This document shows, in pieces, positions 42,447 through 57,600 of a stretch of DNA of 64,000 bases. Numbering within the stretch: position 1 is the stretch's first letter; the number at the start of each line of letters is the position of its first letter. Both the position numbers and the translations under genes were made by a program. Below the pieces are notes generated by a model, which searched no databases, was not told the DNA's origin, and was given only the letters and a program-made list of their open reading frames with translations. Source of the stretch: Saxidomus purpurata (Eukaryota > Mollusca > Bivalvia > Venerida > Veneridae); NCBI GenBank assembly GCA_022818135.1, contig JAFMSR010000006.1, positions 32,641,497-32,705,496 of the forward strand. The letters are read 5' to 3'.

Positions 42447-42572
42447 TATGTATGTGTCCTTACAAAGCTTTGTCGTCCGTCATAAATGCATATGTATGTG
42501 TCCTTACAAAGCTTTGTCGTCCGTCATAAATGCATATGTATGTGTCCTTACAAAGCTTTGTCGGCCGTCTGT
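42447..42572 (+). repeat. 44-bp tandem repeat, three units, 3' UTR of copy 2
   Basis: Units begin ATATGTATGTGTCCTTACAA and continue AGCTTTGTCGTCCGTCATAAA. They lie 10 nt past the copy 2 stop codon, in the same segment that in copy 1 is the source of the intron 7 inverted repeat. Confidence 0.9.
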
Positions 42573-42581
42573 TCCCCGCGT

Positions 42582-42632
42582 CTACCGTGCGCCTAGTCCT
42601 TCAAGCCAGAATGTTCGCATCTGGCCCTTTCC
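42582..42632 (-). CDS. NIT-cyclase copy 2, exon 9 (C-terminus)
   Basis: After acceptor [22 protein letters not shown] then TAG. 51 bp, phase 0, same length as copy 1. Confidence 0.9.
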   Translation of the reverse strand, partial: GKGQMRTFWLEGLGAR

Positions 42633-45600
42633 CTGAAATATTTCAAGAAATGCATTTACACTAATGCAAAATATTTATGATAAAAGTGCTAACTTATTTT
42701 TCACTCACAATCAATTACGCTCGTAGTACCTTATAACAGTACATTGCTATGGAATTATTCTTTTAAACCAAACCTAAAACAATAGAGATCATCTACTCAA
42801 TAAGATCAGTCATGCTATGTAGGTCATATGGATCTCAAGTTATGTAGCGGAAATGTGTGACAGATGTACAGACGGACGTGCTCACGAGACGGACGAACTT
42901 TGTGAGGAGATCGCTTTGATCTTTCTGGGATCTTTATCATCCAAACAATATAATTTTAACCCCACAACAACATTTTTTAAGCCCTTAATGAGTCTAAAAA
43001 TTCCTAAACATTTGATGGTATGTAGATAATATTCGGTGATTATACGAAAGAGAAAATCGCTTGTCACACGTTCTTACAAATGCGAAAATCCGCCTCCGTT
43101 GTCGAAAGGTTAGACACACTGAGCTGTCATTGACAAAGTGGTATGTGTTTCAGCCCTGCTACCTACCATGTCTTTTTATGTGAGAAAGTGGAGGATAAAG
43201 TTTTAGCACTTATTCTTCTCAAAAATGACTTCAATACGGTGAAACAGGCGTAACGACTACTACAAATACAATTCATTTACAGTAGACTAAATGTGTTGCA
43301 TAATAGTATGGAAACAACGCTTTATTGGAATATCCAATCAGCGTATGAATATTTACCGTCAAATTTAGAAGCACTTGTCTTTATAAATACATGTATGTAT
43401 ATGTCATCCATAAAAATTCTCCTCTGGCATTTACCAGTGTATTTCCGTTTACTAAAGGTGCAAACATGACGTTCTAAATGCCGTTGATCTAAGAATGCGG
43501 TTCCAGAAGTCAGACTGAAGCTTGTAGGAAACTTAAAGAATTAATAACCTTGTTTTCAAAATTTACGAGGTGGAGTTTTCAGACACGGGGATTTTACATA
43601 CCTTTCTTTTTATTTTACCGCGTTCTTTTATTCTAAATCCTTTTTTCCTTTTTAGAACCATAGCAGAAGATTTTGTCATCTGTATACACATTGCTGAAAC
43701 ATTAAGGGAGATTTCCATTTCTTAAAAAAAATGTATAATTACTACATTTATGGTGGATAAATTGTTGTTAGATTAAACAATAGGGAGACAATGTACTTAG
43801 TTTGGATGTCCGTTCCCAGCAGATCCCATGCGAGTGTGGAGCCGGTGTGGCGAAGTGGTAGCTCGTGTTTTGCCACACGATCGATCGCTACCAGTGCCAT
43901 GTATTGGCAGTGTTCGAACTTAAATGCAAGATACAATAATTCCATATTGCACCTTTCACTGTCTCTCGAGCTTGTTTCAATATGGAGTGAGACTTGAGTG
44001 ATATTAATATAAGTCGTAAGAACTTGTTTCGCAGTCGAGAATAAATAGATTAGTATAAAAATGAGAGAAAAATTCATTCACTGGTATTTACTTCTAAATG
44101 ACTTGCCTTGTTTAGTTAAAACATACAAAAAGGAAACTAGCAACAGGTGAAAATGATTTATATCTCTAACTTACGTAGGCTTGTAGACTCCATTCTCGAA
44201 GCTGTATTTACAGTGTCCCCGAATATACAGTATCTTGGCATCTTTATTCCTACAACGCCTGCAGTACACGGACCTAATAAAATAGCATCGGTTTCCCATT
44301 TAATTAAATACTTATTTAGTATGAAATGTACACGCTACAATACTATATCACCAAAGTATTTAGAAATACCCATAGACACCACAGAGATTTGCTTAGAGAT
44401 GTGTAACTGATGTTATTTTAATTATATATTTTGTCAGTTATTTTCTGAAAGTTCGTGGAGAACTGTTTTTTCTTTGTGGTTCTGGTTGCGGACGATTGTT
44501 GCGCTTGATAATATCTGGGAACTTTTTTATATTTAATACGATGTGTTACAATTTCAGGTGTGCCCTTTTGCAAATACACTGATGTAACAAGTGTCCCAGT
44601 CCCGTTGTGCATGGGTAGCAGTGAATTAAGACTCGGTGCCTCTCCCTCGCGAACATGACGTCCGGAAATAGTGTTCGAAAGCAATTCAATAACCTACGGA
44701 ATTTTCTTTATAATTATAAAACTAAAATCAAACTAATATAAGGTTATATCGTGTACGAGACTGAGAAAAATGGTCACTTTGCATTATGGTTAACAGTGAT
44801 CCTTGAAACAGTGAATGCTTTAAAATCTAATATTCAATTGTTTCCCTTTATAAGGTAGAAACATGCAAGATAAACTTAAAAAATGCATTGACTGACAATG
44901 TTTGACTAGGAAAGTCAATAAAGACTTTCACTATATTCAACTTCGTTCCAAAGAGGAATAAAACTGGTTTAAATATTCAGATATTTTAGTTGTAACCTTT
45001 GATCAGAAATGTTTCATAATGTATAAATGATGGAATATTTCTTGAAACTATGACGGTAAATTTGAAGCGTATAAGTATTAGTATAACAACTTTAAGGCAC
45101 TTAGAGATATGTCGTGTACGCCAATATGATGTATATGGTATCACAGAAGGCGGTAGTCAAGAAAATGAAAGAGTAGCAGTGTTCTAATGTCAAATGCAAA
45201 ACTTTTGGAGTTGTATTCAATAGTGATGTGATTATATGAATGCTTATAAGCGCCGGGTTACATTCTAATTCCTAAGTCAGTTTTCACACTTTCAGTAGCG
45301 AGTCCATTCGCTGAATCAATTAAATGTCTTGGTGGCATTGACAAATAGAATAGGTCACTACGTTGTGAAAGAATGTTGATAAAGTTTTGTCAAAATAAAT
45401 GACACAAGTTGGCTGCTTGCAAGCATCCAATGGGTTATGCCGCATGGGAAGCGTGCATGAACATAACAAGATAGCCCTATAACATCACCTGAGAACAAAA
45501 ACCTTTTTGCATTCAAATATATTTTCACTTGAATGCAGATTATTTTCCATTTGATGCGAAAAGTTGATGCTGAAAGAATAATGGTACAAACAGGGGTATA

Positions 45601-48600
45601 CTTAAACAATATAGAACTTTAAACAACATGGTAGGGCTGATCATACTGTAACAGGGCCATTGCCTTCCAGCCAAACGTACAGACAAACGGACGGACATGT
45701 ATAAAGGTCCATGATGTAGATAAGAAAATTTTGCCACTGGTACAGTTGTATATAAACTGTTCCACTACCAATAAATTGACCCCTGTTATACTGCCAGTCA
45801 CGTGACTGTCCGCCAGTAAGCATCTGCAATATCTGCAAGTCGGCAAATAGCAATACTACCATAATGAAAAAAAGGAAAACTGATTGATAGACATGTACAA
45901 CTACAAAACCGTGTCGGTATGTATATATTTCTGTAGAACATCATTTCTGAACTGCACAGTAAATTAAAACTTGTGAATAACAGGTAAAGCTAGATGTATT
46001 AAGAAGCTTTTATAGATATAGTTTAATAAGCGCTCGGAGGAGAGAAGCATTGATGATTGACTAGGTGCATACAAGAAACTCGCCACTATACTGGTTGATG
46101 CCCTCAGGAGCATAACCCAAAAATAATAATGTTGCCAGTCAAGCATGATACTAGACTCTTGTAAAGTCTACAGCGTGCATAACGTTCAAGAGAGCGTAGA
46201 AAGAATTAATTCACGAATATCAACACGGGGCCTAAGCTTATAACTGTAAATATTTTTCTTGCCTGTATGAAATCCAATTCTGAGCCGTATTTTTTTCTTT
46301 AGAAAATCAAGGATAGTTAACTCTTTCAGTGAACCAAGAAGGTCTAGTGCAAGTTTAGCTATTTCTTCTACATGTTTATTTCCGTTTCTTGTTGGTACTC
46401 CAGAAGCAACCATATAACCATCACCTGTAACAATTATGACATTCAACTCAATAATTATTCAGATTACAATCATAAGTCAAAGTAATGAAATACTGATGAA
46501 AGGCGAGTTCGAGATATGTCAGCTTGTGAAACCTGAGGTAGGTTAAGGTCCTATTTAAGCAGTACGAGGGTTCAACGAAAAACAATCGTAACTTACGACC
46601 GTTTTGCGCCGAACCCTCGAGTTTAATAACTACTCCGGTTTTATTCATTAAGGTCCCAGGACCACATTGACAAGTAGCTCTTATTTTACCAAGAAAGATG
46701 TCTAACCGGCGGAAATTACTTTTATTTGTACCAAAAACATTCATTTACTTTTTAAATCGATGTACATGTTAGAAACATAAAGCATTTTATACATTTACTT
46801 CTTTTGTATACTGTACATACTGAGTATTCCTTGTCGTTCACATATGATATAATAAAAACTAAAACTATCACTGAAGGTGATAAATACCCCCCGAACACCC
46901 CACTGACACAGTTTATAAAATGTATGTAACATTTGATACTTTTATTCTTGTACCTGCAGAACTTAAGACACGGTACTTATCACTTCTGCGAAGTATATAA
47001 TTAAATTCTGACTAGGGGTTTTCGAGATTATGCATTCCATAAGATTTTATTATGTCGAGCCCCTATGACCTTGACCTAGTGACCCGAAACATGGACCATG
47101 CACAACTAGGCATAGTACTTATCACCTCTGTCAAATATCACTAAATTGTGACCAGGGGTTTTGGAGATTAAGAGCGCACAAGATTTTATTATCTCGAGCC
47201 CCTGTGACCTTGACCTTTGACATAGTGACCCGAAACATGGACCATGCACAACTAGGCATGGTACTTATCACTTCTGTGAAGTATCATTAAATTCTGACTA
47301 GAGGCTTTAGAGATTAAGCATCCGCAAGATTTTGCTATCTCGAGCCCCTGTGACCTTGACCTTTGACCAAGTGACCCGAAACATGGACCATGCACAACTG
47401 ACCATAGTACTTATCACGTCTGTGAAGTATCATTAAAATCTGACCAGGGGTTTTGGAGATTCATCGTCCACAATATTTTACTATCTCGAGCCCCTGTGAA
47501 ATTGACCTTTGACCTAGTGACCCGAAACATGGACCATGCACAACTAGATATTGTACTTACCACTTCTGTGAAGTATCATTAAATTCTGACCAAGGGTTTT
47601 GGAGATTTAGTATCCACAAGAATCCGTCCACAGACGGACGGACAGACAGACAAGCTGAATCCAGTTTACCCCCCCCCCTTACACTTTGTGTTCGGGGGGT
47701 ATAATAATTCAATGAAATAAATACCAATATTAACGCATTGGTATTATATCTTTATGGTGGTACAATACTGCCCCGAGATAACTAGATAACAATAACCCTA
47801 AAAGATAGCATGATATTCTATCTCGATAATTGCATTTCTGCTCATAATTGCCACAAGCTTCGATATAACTATCCAAAAACTGCAATCGTGATGATAGTAT
47901 AATTAGATTTTAACGATCGGAGTACAGATATTGAGTACAATGAAATTAGTAATGGAGATCCATTTAGATTATACCTAAAGGAATGTTACCTAAGCTTTGA
48001 CAATGTACTCTCAATTTAAATGATCACAGTTTACACTTTACCGAGGCAGCTTCAACTCTATACTGAAACGTGTCTGAGCCTCGCAATGTCGTGTTGGGTA
48101 ATGCAAATGATTAATGAGTGGAAATCTGAAAGCGGAAATGAGACTTAATCTTGTTTCATATTATCAGAATAAAACATGTATAGTTAAAGTCGATCTTTGT
48201 TTTATGAGTTCTTATTTTTGTTACGTATGCACTTCTATCGTAAATATCAGGAATTAATCTTGCATGAAGTTGAAATACAAATAGGCCATGGTCTATATTT
48301 CAAATAACGTTGGAAAAGTTTCCATTTACAGCTACTCCTCCTCAACCCTACCCAAACAAAAAATATTTCAACCACCTTTTTATCTTTATCTCTTCATAAT
48401 GCCTCACAACTCTCGCGGTTTTTCTTGGCGCTAGAGACTGTAAGTAGTTCCTCCTGTTACGAGAAATGATATTCTTAAAATTGTGAACAAGAGAAACAGG
48501 TTTATAAACAACTGCTTTATTTATCCCCCCGCCGAAGGCGAAGGGGATATTAGAAATGGTCTTCGTCCGTCCGTCCGTCCGTCCGTCCGTCCGTCTGTCC

Positions 48601-51600
48601 GTCCGTCCGTCCGTGCGTCCGTCCCAATTTTGTCCGGAGCATAACTCCAAAAGTACTGGAGCGATTTTCTTCAAACTTCATACACTGACAGAGTACATTG
48701 GTAGGAAGTGCAGTGTGTAAGAACAATAACTCTACCTTGCCTACTTTTTAGAGTTATTTCCTTTTATCAGATTTACTTTGAAAAACTTTGTCCGGAGCAT
48801 AACTTCAAAAGTACTTGAGGGATTTTCTTCAAACTTAATACACTGACATAGCTCATTGGTAGGAAGTGCAGTGTGCAAGAACAATAACTCTACCTTGCCT
48901 CCTTTTAGAGTTATTCCCTTTATCAGATTTACTTTAAAAGTTTTGTCCAGAGCTAAGTCCAAAAAGTACTTGAGGGATTTACTTCAAACTTAATACACTG
49001 ACATAGCACATTTGGAGGAAGTGCAGTGTGCAAGAACAATAACTCTACCTTGCCTACTTTAAGAGTTATTCCCCTTTATCAGATTTACTTGTCCATAGCA
49101 TAACTCCAAAAGTGCTTGAGGGATTTTCTTCAAACTTAATACACTGACATAGCACATTGGTAGGAAGTGCAGTGTGTAAGAACAATAACTCTACCTTGCC
49201 TACTTTTAGGTTATTCCCTTTATCAGTTTACTTGTCCGAAGCATAACTCCAAAAGTACTTGGGGATACTCTTCAAACTTAATACACTGACATAGCACATT
49301 GGTAGGAAGTGCAGTGTGTAAGAACAATAACTCTACCTTGCCTACTTTTAGAGTTATTCCCCTTTATCAGGTTTACTTGAAAAAAATTCCGAGCATAACT
49401 CCAAAAAAGTACTTGAGGGATTTTTTCAAACTTAATACACTGACATAGCACATTGGTAGGAAGTGCAGTGTGCAAGAACAATAACTCTACCTTGCCTACT
49501 TTTAGTCAAATGAAAATATCATACCTATACTGATAATGAACATTAATATAATTTTGCAAACCTTCTCTTCATTGCCTTATTCTTTTTCCACTTACTTGAA
49601 AACTGTACTCAGCATGACCATAACTATACGGCTTTTTAAGGATTTCCTCTCACCAAGTAAAATGTACGAAAGTACAACCTTCAGGTAACTTCTTCCTGGC
49701 GGGGGGATTAACCATGTGTAACATGGCTCTTGTAATAAATAACTGAGCTGGGCCACTGCCTGCTTCAATGGTCCATGATCAGGAAAAGTTGCAATATGCA
49801 GGGGTTACATATTCCACAAGATTTTGGTATGGGAGGAAATATTATTTAAAGGAGTCCAAGATGGCATGGGTTAGGTTGAGTAGGTACATATGTCTGGTTA
49901 ACCTGGTTTGGACTTTTAGATAATTTGGTAGGGAGATTTTGCTACAAGATCGTATTACATTTTGTAGAACATAACCAGTTTGGAGACTTGATGCCTGTTC
50001 TCAAGGGTGTTCCAGCTAAGGTCAGTCTGCAGGACTACTATATATTGACCAAATAATTTGTAACCCATCTGATTGACCATTTCGAGCTTACATGGTGTAT
50101 ATTACTCTCTGTGTGTGGCGACCATACCAATGATGCGTATTCCAATTGTGGTCTGACTAATGTTTTGTAAGATGTTAATGTTTTGTAAGATGTTAATGTT
50201 TTGTTTTGGTGTTACGTTTGAGGGTGCCTAGTTTTTGTTTGCATTTGTTGATATGGTGTAGGTGTGTGTGTGTTCCATATGAGGTCTTGACTAAAGTCTA
50301 CACCAAGGTATTTTGCGTCCCTACCTGGGGAAATTGTTTGATCATGAAGCTTATAAGGGAATTAAATGGACTTTCTGTTACTTGTGATATGGAGGACCTG
50401 GCACTTATTAGGGTTAAATTCCATGTCCCACATTTTTTCCGATTCTGTAACCTTTGACAATAAGAAAGGGATGTAACTGCAAGGTATACGGCTATATCAT
50501 CAGCGAATAGCCACACCTGCCAGGGAGATCTTTTATGTAGTGTAGGAAATAAAGGCTCCAGAACATAAGCCTAGAGGCCCCGGAAGTGACAGGGACTTGG
50601 TCAAACGTGTAACCTTTATTCTACTGACTAAGATCTAGCTATTAAAAAGACATGGTTTGACTTGTAACACCGTGTTCTTTGAGATTGAATCGGAATTTAA
50701 GGTGGTTGACTTTGTCGAAGTCTTTACTAAAATCAAATGGGACAAGGTCGGTCTGTTTTCCTGAGTCGAAGTTTTTGGATATTTCGTCAACTAGTTCAAT
50801 TAGCTAGGTCTCACACGACTGTCTGTTGTGCTTTGAGAAATGTGTAGACAAGCTAGATTCAAACAACTCTCTATAAAATCGACATTTGAAGAAACACTGC
50901 TAGTAGTAAACAATTTGCATACCTATAGTTTGCACCTTGTAAACGTCAAAGTTTTCAATGCGTCCATCAATTATTCTGTAGAGTTTATTCAACATGTCGA
51001 CGACCTGCATCGGCGTTATAGAGCTGTATAACACACAAGAAACCATAAACGGAGAAAACATATTGTTCATTCTGAAATATTTTAACCATGTCACTAAAAC
51101 GTGGGTACTTGTATTTGTAGAAGACGGTTTGTGGTATATATTGTTTCATTTTTACTTCTCGGGGTTTAACGCTCCCTTCGAAGGTATTTCATCGAACTGC
51201 TATGCCAGTGTTTAGATATATTTATGCCGAGAAATTAATCTACAAATTCTGGCTAAACATTAATTTAAAATGAAAACGGATATTGGAGAAATATTGATGT
51301 GTAGGTAGGTAAATTGCAGCATGACTTTTCATATATATATAAATTCAACAGCAACTGAAACCTTTTTTTAAAGGGAAAGCAAGTCAGACTATAACTGAGC
51401 ATTAATTTGAAGAGCTTGTTAACATGAACACACTGTTGAAAGAATTGTTGAAATCGGATGAATATAAGAAGAGTTATAGTAAATCGGATATTTAGTACAT
51501 GTAAATATGCACATTAAACACACTGTTAAATACGCACCTTTATCAAACCTTTATTTTGAACCCCATTTATTCCTACTTCCATTATTGTTTTTTTTAATTG

Positions 51601-54600
51601 AAAACATTGAATTAGTGTCAAGTATATTGCCATGTTTTATATGTTTTTGAAGCTGCTGTTTTTTAACTTAGCAGTATCAACTGCATGAATATCTAATTAG
51701 GCACTGTGACAGCACAAATTCTAAGCGGCCTCTATGATCCTTCATTTTGGAACCTTTCAATCTTTAATATGTTCACAGTTAAAACTCCAATTTTAGAATT
51801 TTTTTTCAAGTTATTGTTTGACTTGCTTTTCCTTTAAATATAGTTCATTTAGTATAATGTGACAGTGACGTAAAAGATGTATGCGTACACAAACGTTAAC
51901 AACCTTTGTATATAACCATAGATTATGCATGCAAAAATAGCTTTAATCCTAACATTTTTCAATGTCCAACCTCCCCGTACGACACATCCCTAGAGAAACA
52001 ACCTCCCTAAAATGACACACATTATCTTTCTCGCTGCGTCAATTGCATAAGGAATCGACCTCTTCATAACAACACCTTTTTACAACAAACACATTTCTTC
52101 GTTCCCAGGCGTGTTTTTGCTCCTGAGGGGATACATAATTATATCATACACTTCTGCAGCCTCAGTGTTACATTATCCTAAATGAACTATACCTGTTTTC
52201 ATGAAAAATACAACTAATTTTGCGACAAAACTAAAAACGAATGTTTCACCTTGATATTCTTGTGAAATCCACCACATCTGAGAACATGATCGTCACGGAG
52301 GAGAACGTCTCTGGCATAGCAATGCCACTTTGCATCAGTTTCAGAGCAACAGACTTTGGCAGCAGTTCATACAGAAGTTCTTCTGTTCGCTTCCTCTCAT
52401 CTTCCAGCTCTAGAAGTAAGGTTTCCGTTTGCCACTTTTCCTCTGAAAGTTCGATGGTCCGTTGAGCAAGGGTGTTGGTGATGTTGGCAATGTTCTTCAA
52501 GAGGTACACAATTATAGGCATCATGACGACAACGATACAAAGTTGTAGTGCGCTGGCTATTAGTCTGCCCTCTAACTTACTGCTTTCAAAATCAGCATGC
52601 TGTTATGAGAACAGAAATATATAAAGTTCTTCTGTATTCAATTATTTGCTAAATAATGTATATAACATTTGAAGCAAAAACGAGTTTTTTTTTAAATGTT
52701 ACTTTTCAATAGAAACATGAATTAAAGAATACCATATGTACTGTAGTATAATAACACTTGATACAAGCACACCTGAAGTGACATTACCGTTCACTATAAC
52801 AACCATGAATCGTATTCATGATGATAAGGGGCCAAATGTAGTCTCTAGAGAATTGACCAGGTTAAGTGGGGACAGACGATAGACAGACAGGCAGACGCCA
52901 GATTACAGCGATCACCATAGCTCACCTCAGCTTGAGCACACATAGTGTTCAGATGAGCGAATAAGTAAATGCGTTGTCAAATATCAGTTTCAACGCCCGT
53001 ATATAAACATTGTAATCGTAAATTATCCTGAGATGTACTTCTTTTTTCCACAATTAGATCAAATATATTCCCTTACATACAGTTAACTTCGTATATAACG
53101 ACTCCGGATATAGTGAAATTTCAGATATAAAGACAAGTTTTCTGGGTCCGATTCTTTCTTCTTGATTTGATAAGAAAATTCTTTATGGATATAACATACT
53201 CACGATATAAGGAACAAGTTTAAATGGTCCAAAGGTGTTCGTTATACATAGAGTTTACTATATTTGGCAAGTTGTATGATACCTTTAATCTGATTTTTAC
53301 TGGAGTAGCATTTACATTTCTATATTGCTCTACCATTTACATGAGCGTTAATATCAGTGTCTTTTGTATGGCTAGCTAGTAACAGATGACCCCGACCCCT
53401 ACTAGTCAATCGTGATGACAAGAAACGGAGTTATCACCCCTTATTGATTACCTGAACTATCTTGGCAGCTTGTTCGTCTTGGACAAATTTTAAAATATTT
53501 ATGTATTCTGTCAGGTTGTCAAACCATACCGTGCCCGCAAGAACAGTCGGAGAAATTGGCGTGTTTCTGTTTATTTCATCTCTCATTTCAAAAATCAAAG
53601 CGGCAAGTTGGGTTTTATGAAACAAGGTGTCGGTGAGCGATCCAGTATATGCTGAGTACTGGACTGACTGGGATAGGAACTGCACTCCTAGAGTCATCTT
53701 CTCATGGTACCAAAGTAAATCAGATAGCGGAAGCTGACCTGGAATTTGTAAAGAAACGGTTGGCATATTACAGTAGTAAATGAACTCAAATAGTTTAGTT
53801 TCAAGTTTTAAAACCAATACATGTATATACATAGACTTTTACAATGGGATCTTCTGAATTCCAATTTTAACAAGAGTACTTCTTTGAATATGGTGTTTCG
53901 CTGAATTTTATCCAAAATGCTATTTTACAACATAAATCCTGGTATGATTCAACAGACACGGATGGTTTAAAGTTATATTGTCCTTACTACTTGTATATCA
54001 AGTCAAGAAAGATGTTTGAAATAAATGCCTGTTTCGAAAACATAAGAAAAAATATTTTATACAAACTCCTTTTAAATACATTGACAATTAAATTTTCAAA
54101 CTTTAATGAGCCTGTTGAAAGCGGATGATGGAATGGCAACGATCTACATGTAACAAAATGCACTCTATGTAATGTTGAAAGTAGTATTGGTGACGAATAT
54201 CATTATTTACTACTGTAACAGTGCTCAGCATTGGCTGAAAAAACAGGAGACAACTTATCGATCTAAAAATTTCGTAGACATCCCAATATTACCTCATTAA
54301 ACAGATTATGAACTCAAAGCCAAATATGATATCAAGATACAGGAAACTTTGTTTGTTTGTGAAAGAAATATTAACTAAACTTAATAGCTGTAATTATACA
54401 CTCCAAAGATGTCACAATGAATAGTGTCTGAATCACATAAACAACCTCTCCCTTTATGTCATTTCGGTTGTTCCTTTGTCTAATTATTGTGTTCGTTTGT
54501 TCACCATAGCGTAGATTTATATTATATGCCTCGTTCTGTTTCAATATGATTGTTTTTGCTCATGTTGTCATGTTTTGCATGAACTGAGTTAAATGAAATA

Positions 54601-57600
54601 AACTTGAAACTGTACGACCACCAGATTGAGCGCAGATAATTAGTTTTCGCGCTGAAGTTTTATAACATGGGTAAGCCAAAATCATTTTTTCAACCTGATG
54701 TATATTAATTTGTGTTTATTTGTGCTTTTTCTAAATACTTCAATGACTATCTCAACCGAATGTGCTCCCGAGTTGTAACAGATATACGTTAAAATGTTAA
54801 AACTATCCAAAAATGATGGCCTGCTCACTCGAATTCTCGACCCTCCCAAATTCTGCCGTTTTATTTGAGAAATCGTTTACATGTGAATAATCTGGACGGG
54901 GCGATTCATTTACCAAAATAGCACATATTAATGTTCTAAATTCAATCAATTTAGATGAATATAAAGCATAGATACATTTCCTGAAACATATCAATGACAG
55001 TGATGGGTATTGGTCAAACATGTACTGAGTATTGATGGAATGAGCGCATTTACTGTACTGAGATTTGCATTAAGAAATGAGTAAAAATATAAAATGTTTG
55101 AAACGGGAAATGTCTTTACTTGTTATCAGTTGAAGGAAATGTGTTGCTTTGAACAAATCTAAATAAACGTTAATGATTTCAACTACTTAAGTGGATAATT
55201 AACTGATTTGTCCAGCATTTTGAGTAATGTAAACAAATATAACAATTGCATTTATGTTTTAAAAGTTTCACTAAATAATCAACATCACCGCATGTTAATA
55301 CATATGCTGTTCGGTACTACACTACCCGTTCAATGACTCAGACATGAGGTGACATTTAAAGTAACCTACAACTAGTAGACATTGGTGTAAAATTAATTTA
55401 AGTCGTAAAATAAAATGCAGTATTTTGTTGTAGATAATGAAAATTGCGGAACTCTCTGTTACATCTGCTATCCAACTATCTCCGTTACTAGTAAAGTTTA
55501 AAGGTTGTAGCTTATCTTGGTACGGTTGAGTCGTTTTATGCAGTTATGGTGTTTAACGTGATTTAATATATGTTTTATTTAGCCGTGTAATATGTAGCTT
55601 GAATTTCTGCATGCTGATTATGACAGAAAATGATTCGTAGAAAGTAAAAAATAGAACCTTGTTACTTCATGTTACCAACAAGATAACAGACCCACTTCTC
55701 CTTTAAAAAACTGGCCAAATTAAAGGCGTTCGCTATTATTACCTATATGTGTATTGGGCAAACATTTCCTAAGTGGGGAATTTCTTCAAACCTGGTAAGT
55801 TCACCAAGAAGCAAATTTGACAAAGAAATATGAAATGAAAATCATAGGTCACCGGGATTGATTTTGAATTATCTGCCCTTGAATACAGTATTTTGATATA
55901 TTTTGTGATTTTCAAAGGCAGATAATTCAAGATCAAGTAGCACCTTTAATGGTTTTTATATATACACCAAGATTTATACACCAATATGTATACACCTTCT
56001 GCAAATAATTGCCGAAAGCACCCTTCCCCACCTAACCCATCCCCGTACCCCAGCCCCAAACAAAAACAGACTGGTGAAAATTGCTGGATTCGCACATACG
56101 TCGTACTATAACTTTATTTATTTAATGAAACATAATAGAGAGCAGATTGACTATGTAATGAGACATACTGTCTTGCATCAAAAACAATTATAATTACTCT
56201 GGATTTAATATAGTAACCTCTAATCACACGGTAATCTATCACTGCCTTAACACTGCTTTTAATTAGCTGTTTACAATCAATATCAAAATCTGCGTTCAGA
56301 ATTTCTGTTACTTGCGCAAATGAATTTCGATTCAGATTACTCACATCTCAGCACTTTTGCGAAAGAAAACGGTAGACGTTACAAAAGGTTGAAATTTTCG
56401 AGAGAGCAGGCCGTCTTTTGGTATTTTGACATATCAGCAAACACCTTTTACACATCAGGAATACACTGGACTGGGATGGTCACCGTACTTATCTAAAAAC
56501 CAACAAATACATACAAAATAATGCGCAACACGGTAAAAATCGGACTTTAACTCCGTTTTTAAATTTTCGTCGCGAAAACTAATTGCCTGTGCTCGATTTT
56601 GAGTTAATATCCGGCGGGCGTTCATCTAAAGTGTGCATGATTACTGTTATAAAATACTGTAAACATCATGAACTGGAAACAATATTTCATCTAATTGAAT
56701 AAAATAGGTTAACTAGTATATTATAATAACCAAAAACAATAGCATGTATAATAATGAAAAATATTGCCTCTTTTTTTAGAAAAAGGTTTAGAACACTCTT
56801 TTAAGTTTTAGATGTATATAATATACCTTTCGTATGTCTGTTAAGGAAAGCTTGTGTGATCTGAGATGTACTGATTTAACTTTTAGATGTATATACATTT
56901 TGTATGTCTGTTAAGGCATGCTTGTGTGTTCACATGTTTTGAGGCGTTAAGTTTTAGATGAATATACATTTTGTATGTCTGTTAAGGCATGCTTGTGTGA
57001 TCACAGGTTTTCATGCGTTAAGTTTTAGATGTATATACATTTAGTATGTCTGTTAAGGAATGCTTGTGTGATCACAGGTTTTAATGCGTTAAGTGTAAGA
57101 TGTATAAACATTTAGTATGTCTGTTAAGGCATGTTCATGTGATCACATTTTTTCATGCGTACAGTTTTTAAGCAATGTGTTGGTTTTTAAGTGGCATTTC
57201 TAGCTTGTTATTTGTATTCATGCTGGTGGTTATTGGTCTTATTGTATAAAGTTTAAACAGTGTCTCTAGCTATTCAAAGTAGTGTTGATAGCTTTTTATT
57301 CAAGATATAATTTTAGTCTGATATTATTGATAAATGGCAGTTTTGTCTTTCGCTGGTATGTAACTTTAGTTTGCTAGACAGCATTAATAGACATCTTTTC
57401 TATTGTATATATAATTGTGTCTCATAAGTCCTTTTAGAATGGCGTATATGCTAAACATTGTTTAATATTGCATGAAATGTATACTAGGTGAGACGTCAAT
57501 ACAAAAATCTATACATTGGATATCTATGAGTTGGATGACCTTTTACTATTCAGATTGTTATCACTTCATCAGCTCGGAGATACGTACATTATATCAAATG

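Noticed and set aside
45358..45862. Overlapping minus ORFs of 65-83 aa in intron 6 of copy 2
   Set aside because: They cover an ACGG-type repeat remnant and lack splice-bounded or conserved content.
48348..49481. Minus ORFs of 67-108 aa with repeated peptides
   Set aside because: They follow the (GTCC)n run and the 150-bp tandem units; repetition and frame drift explain them.
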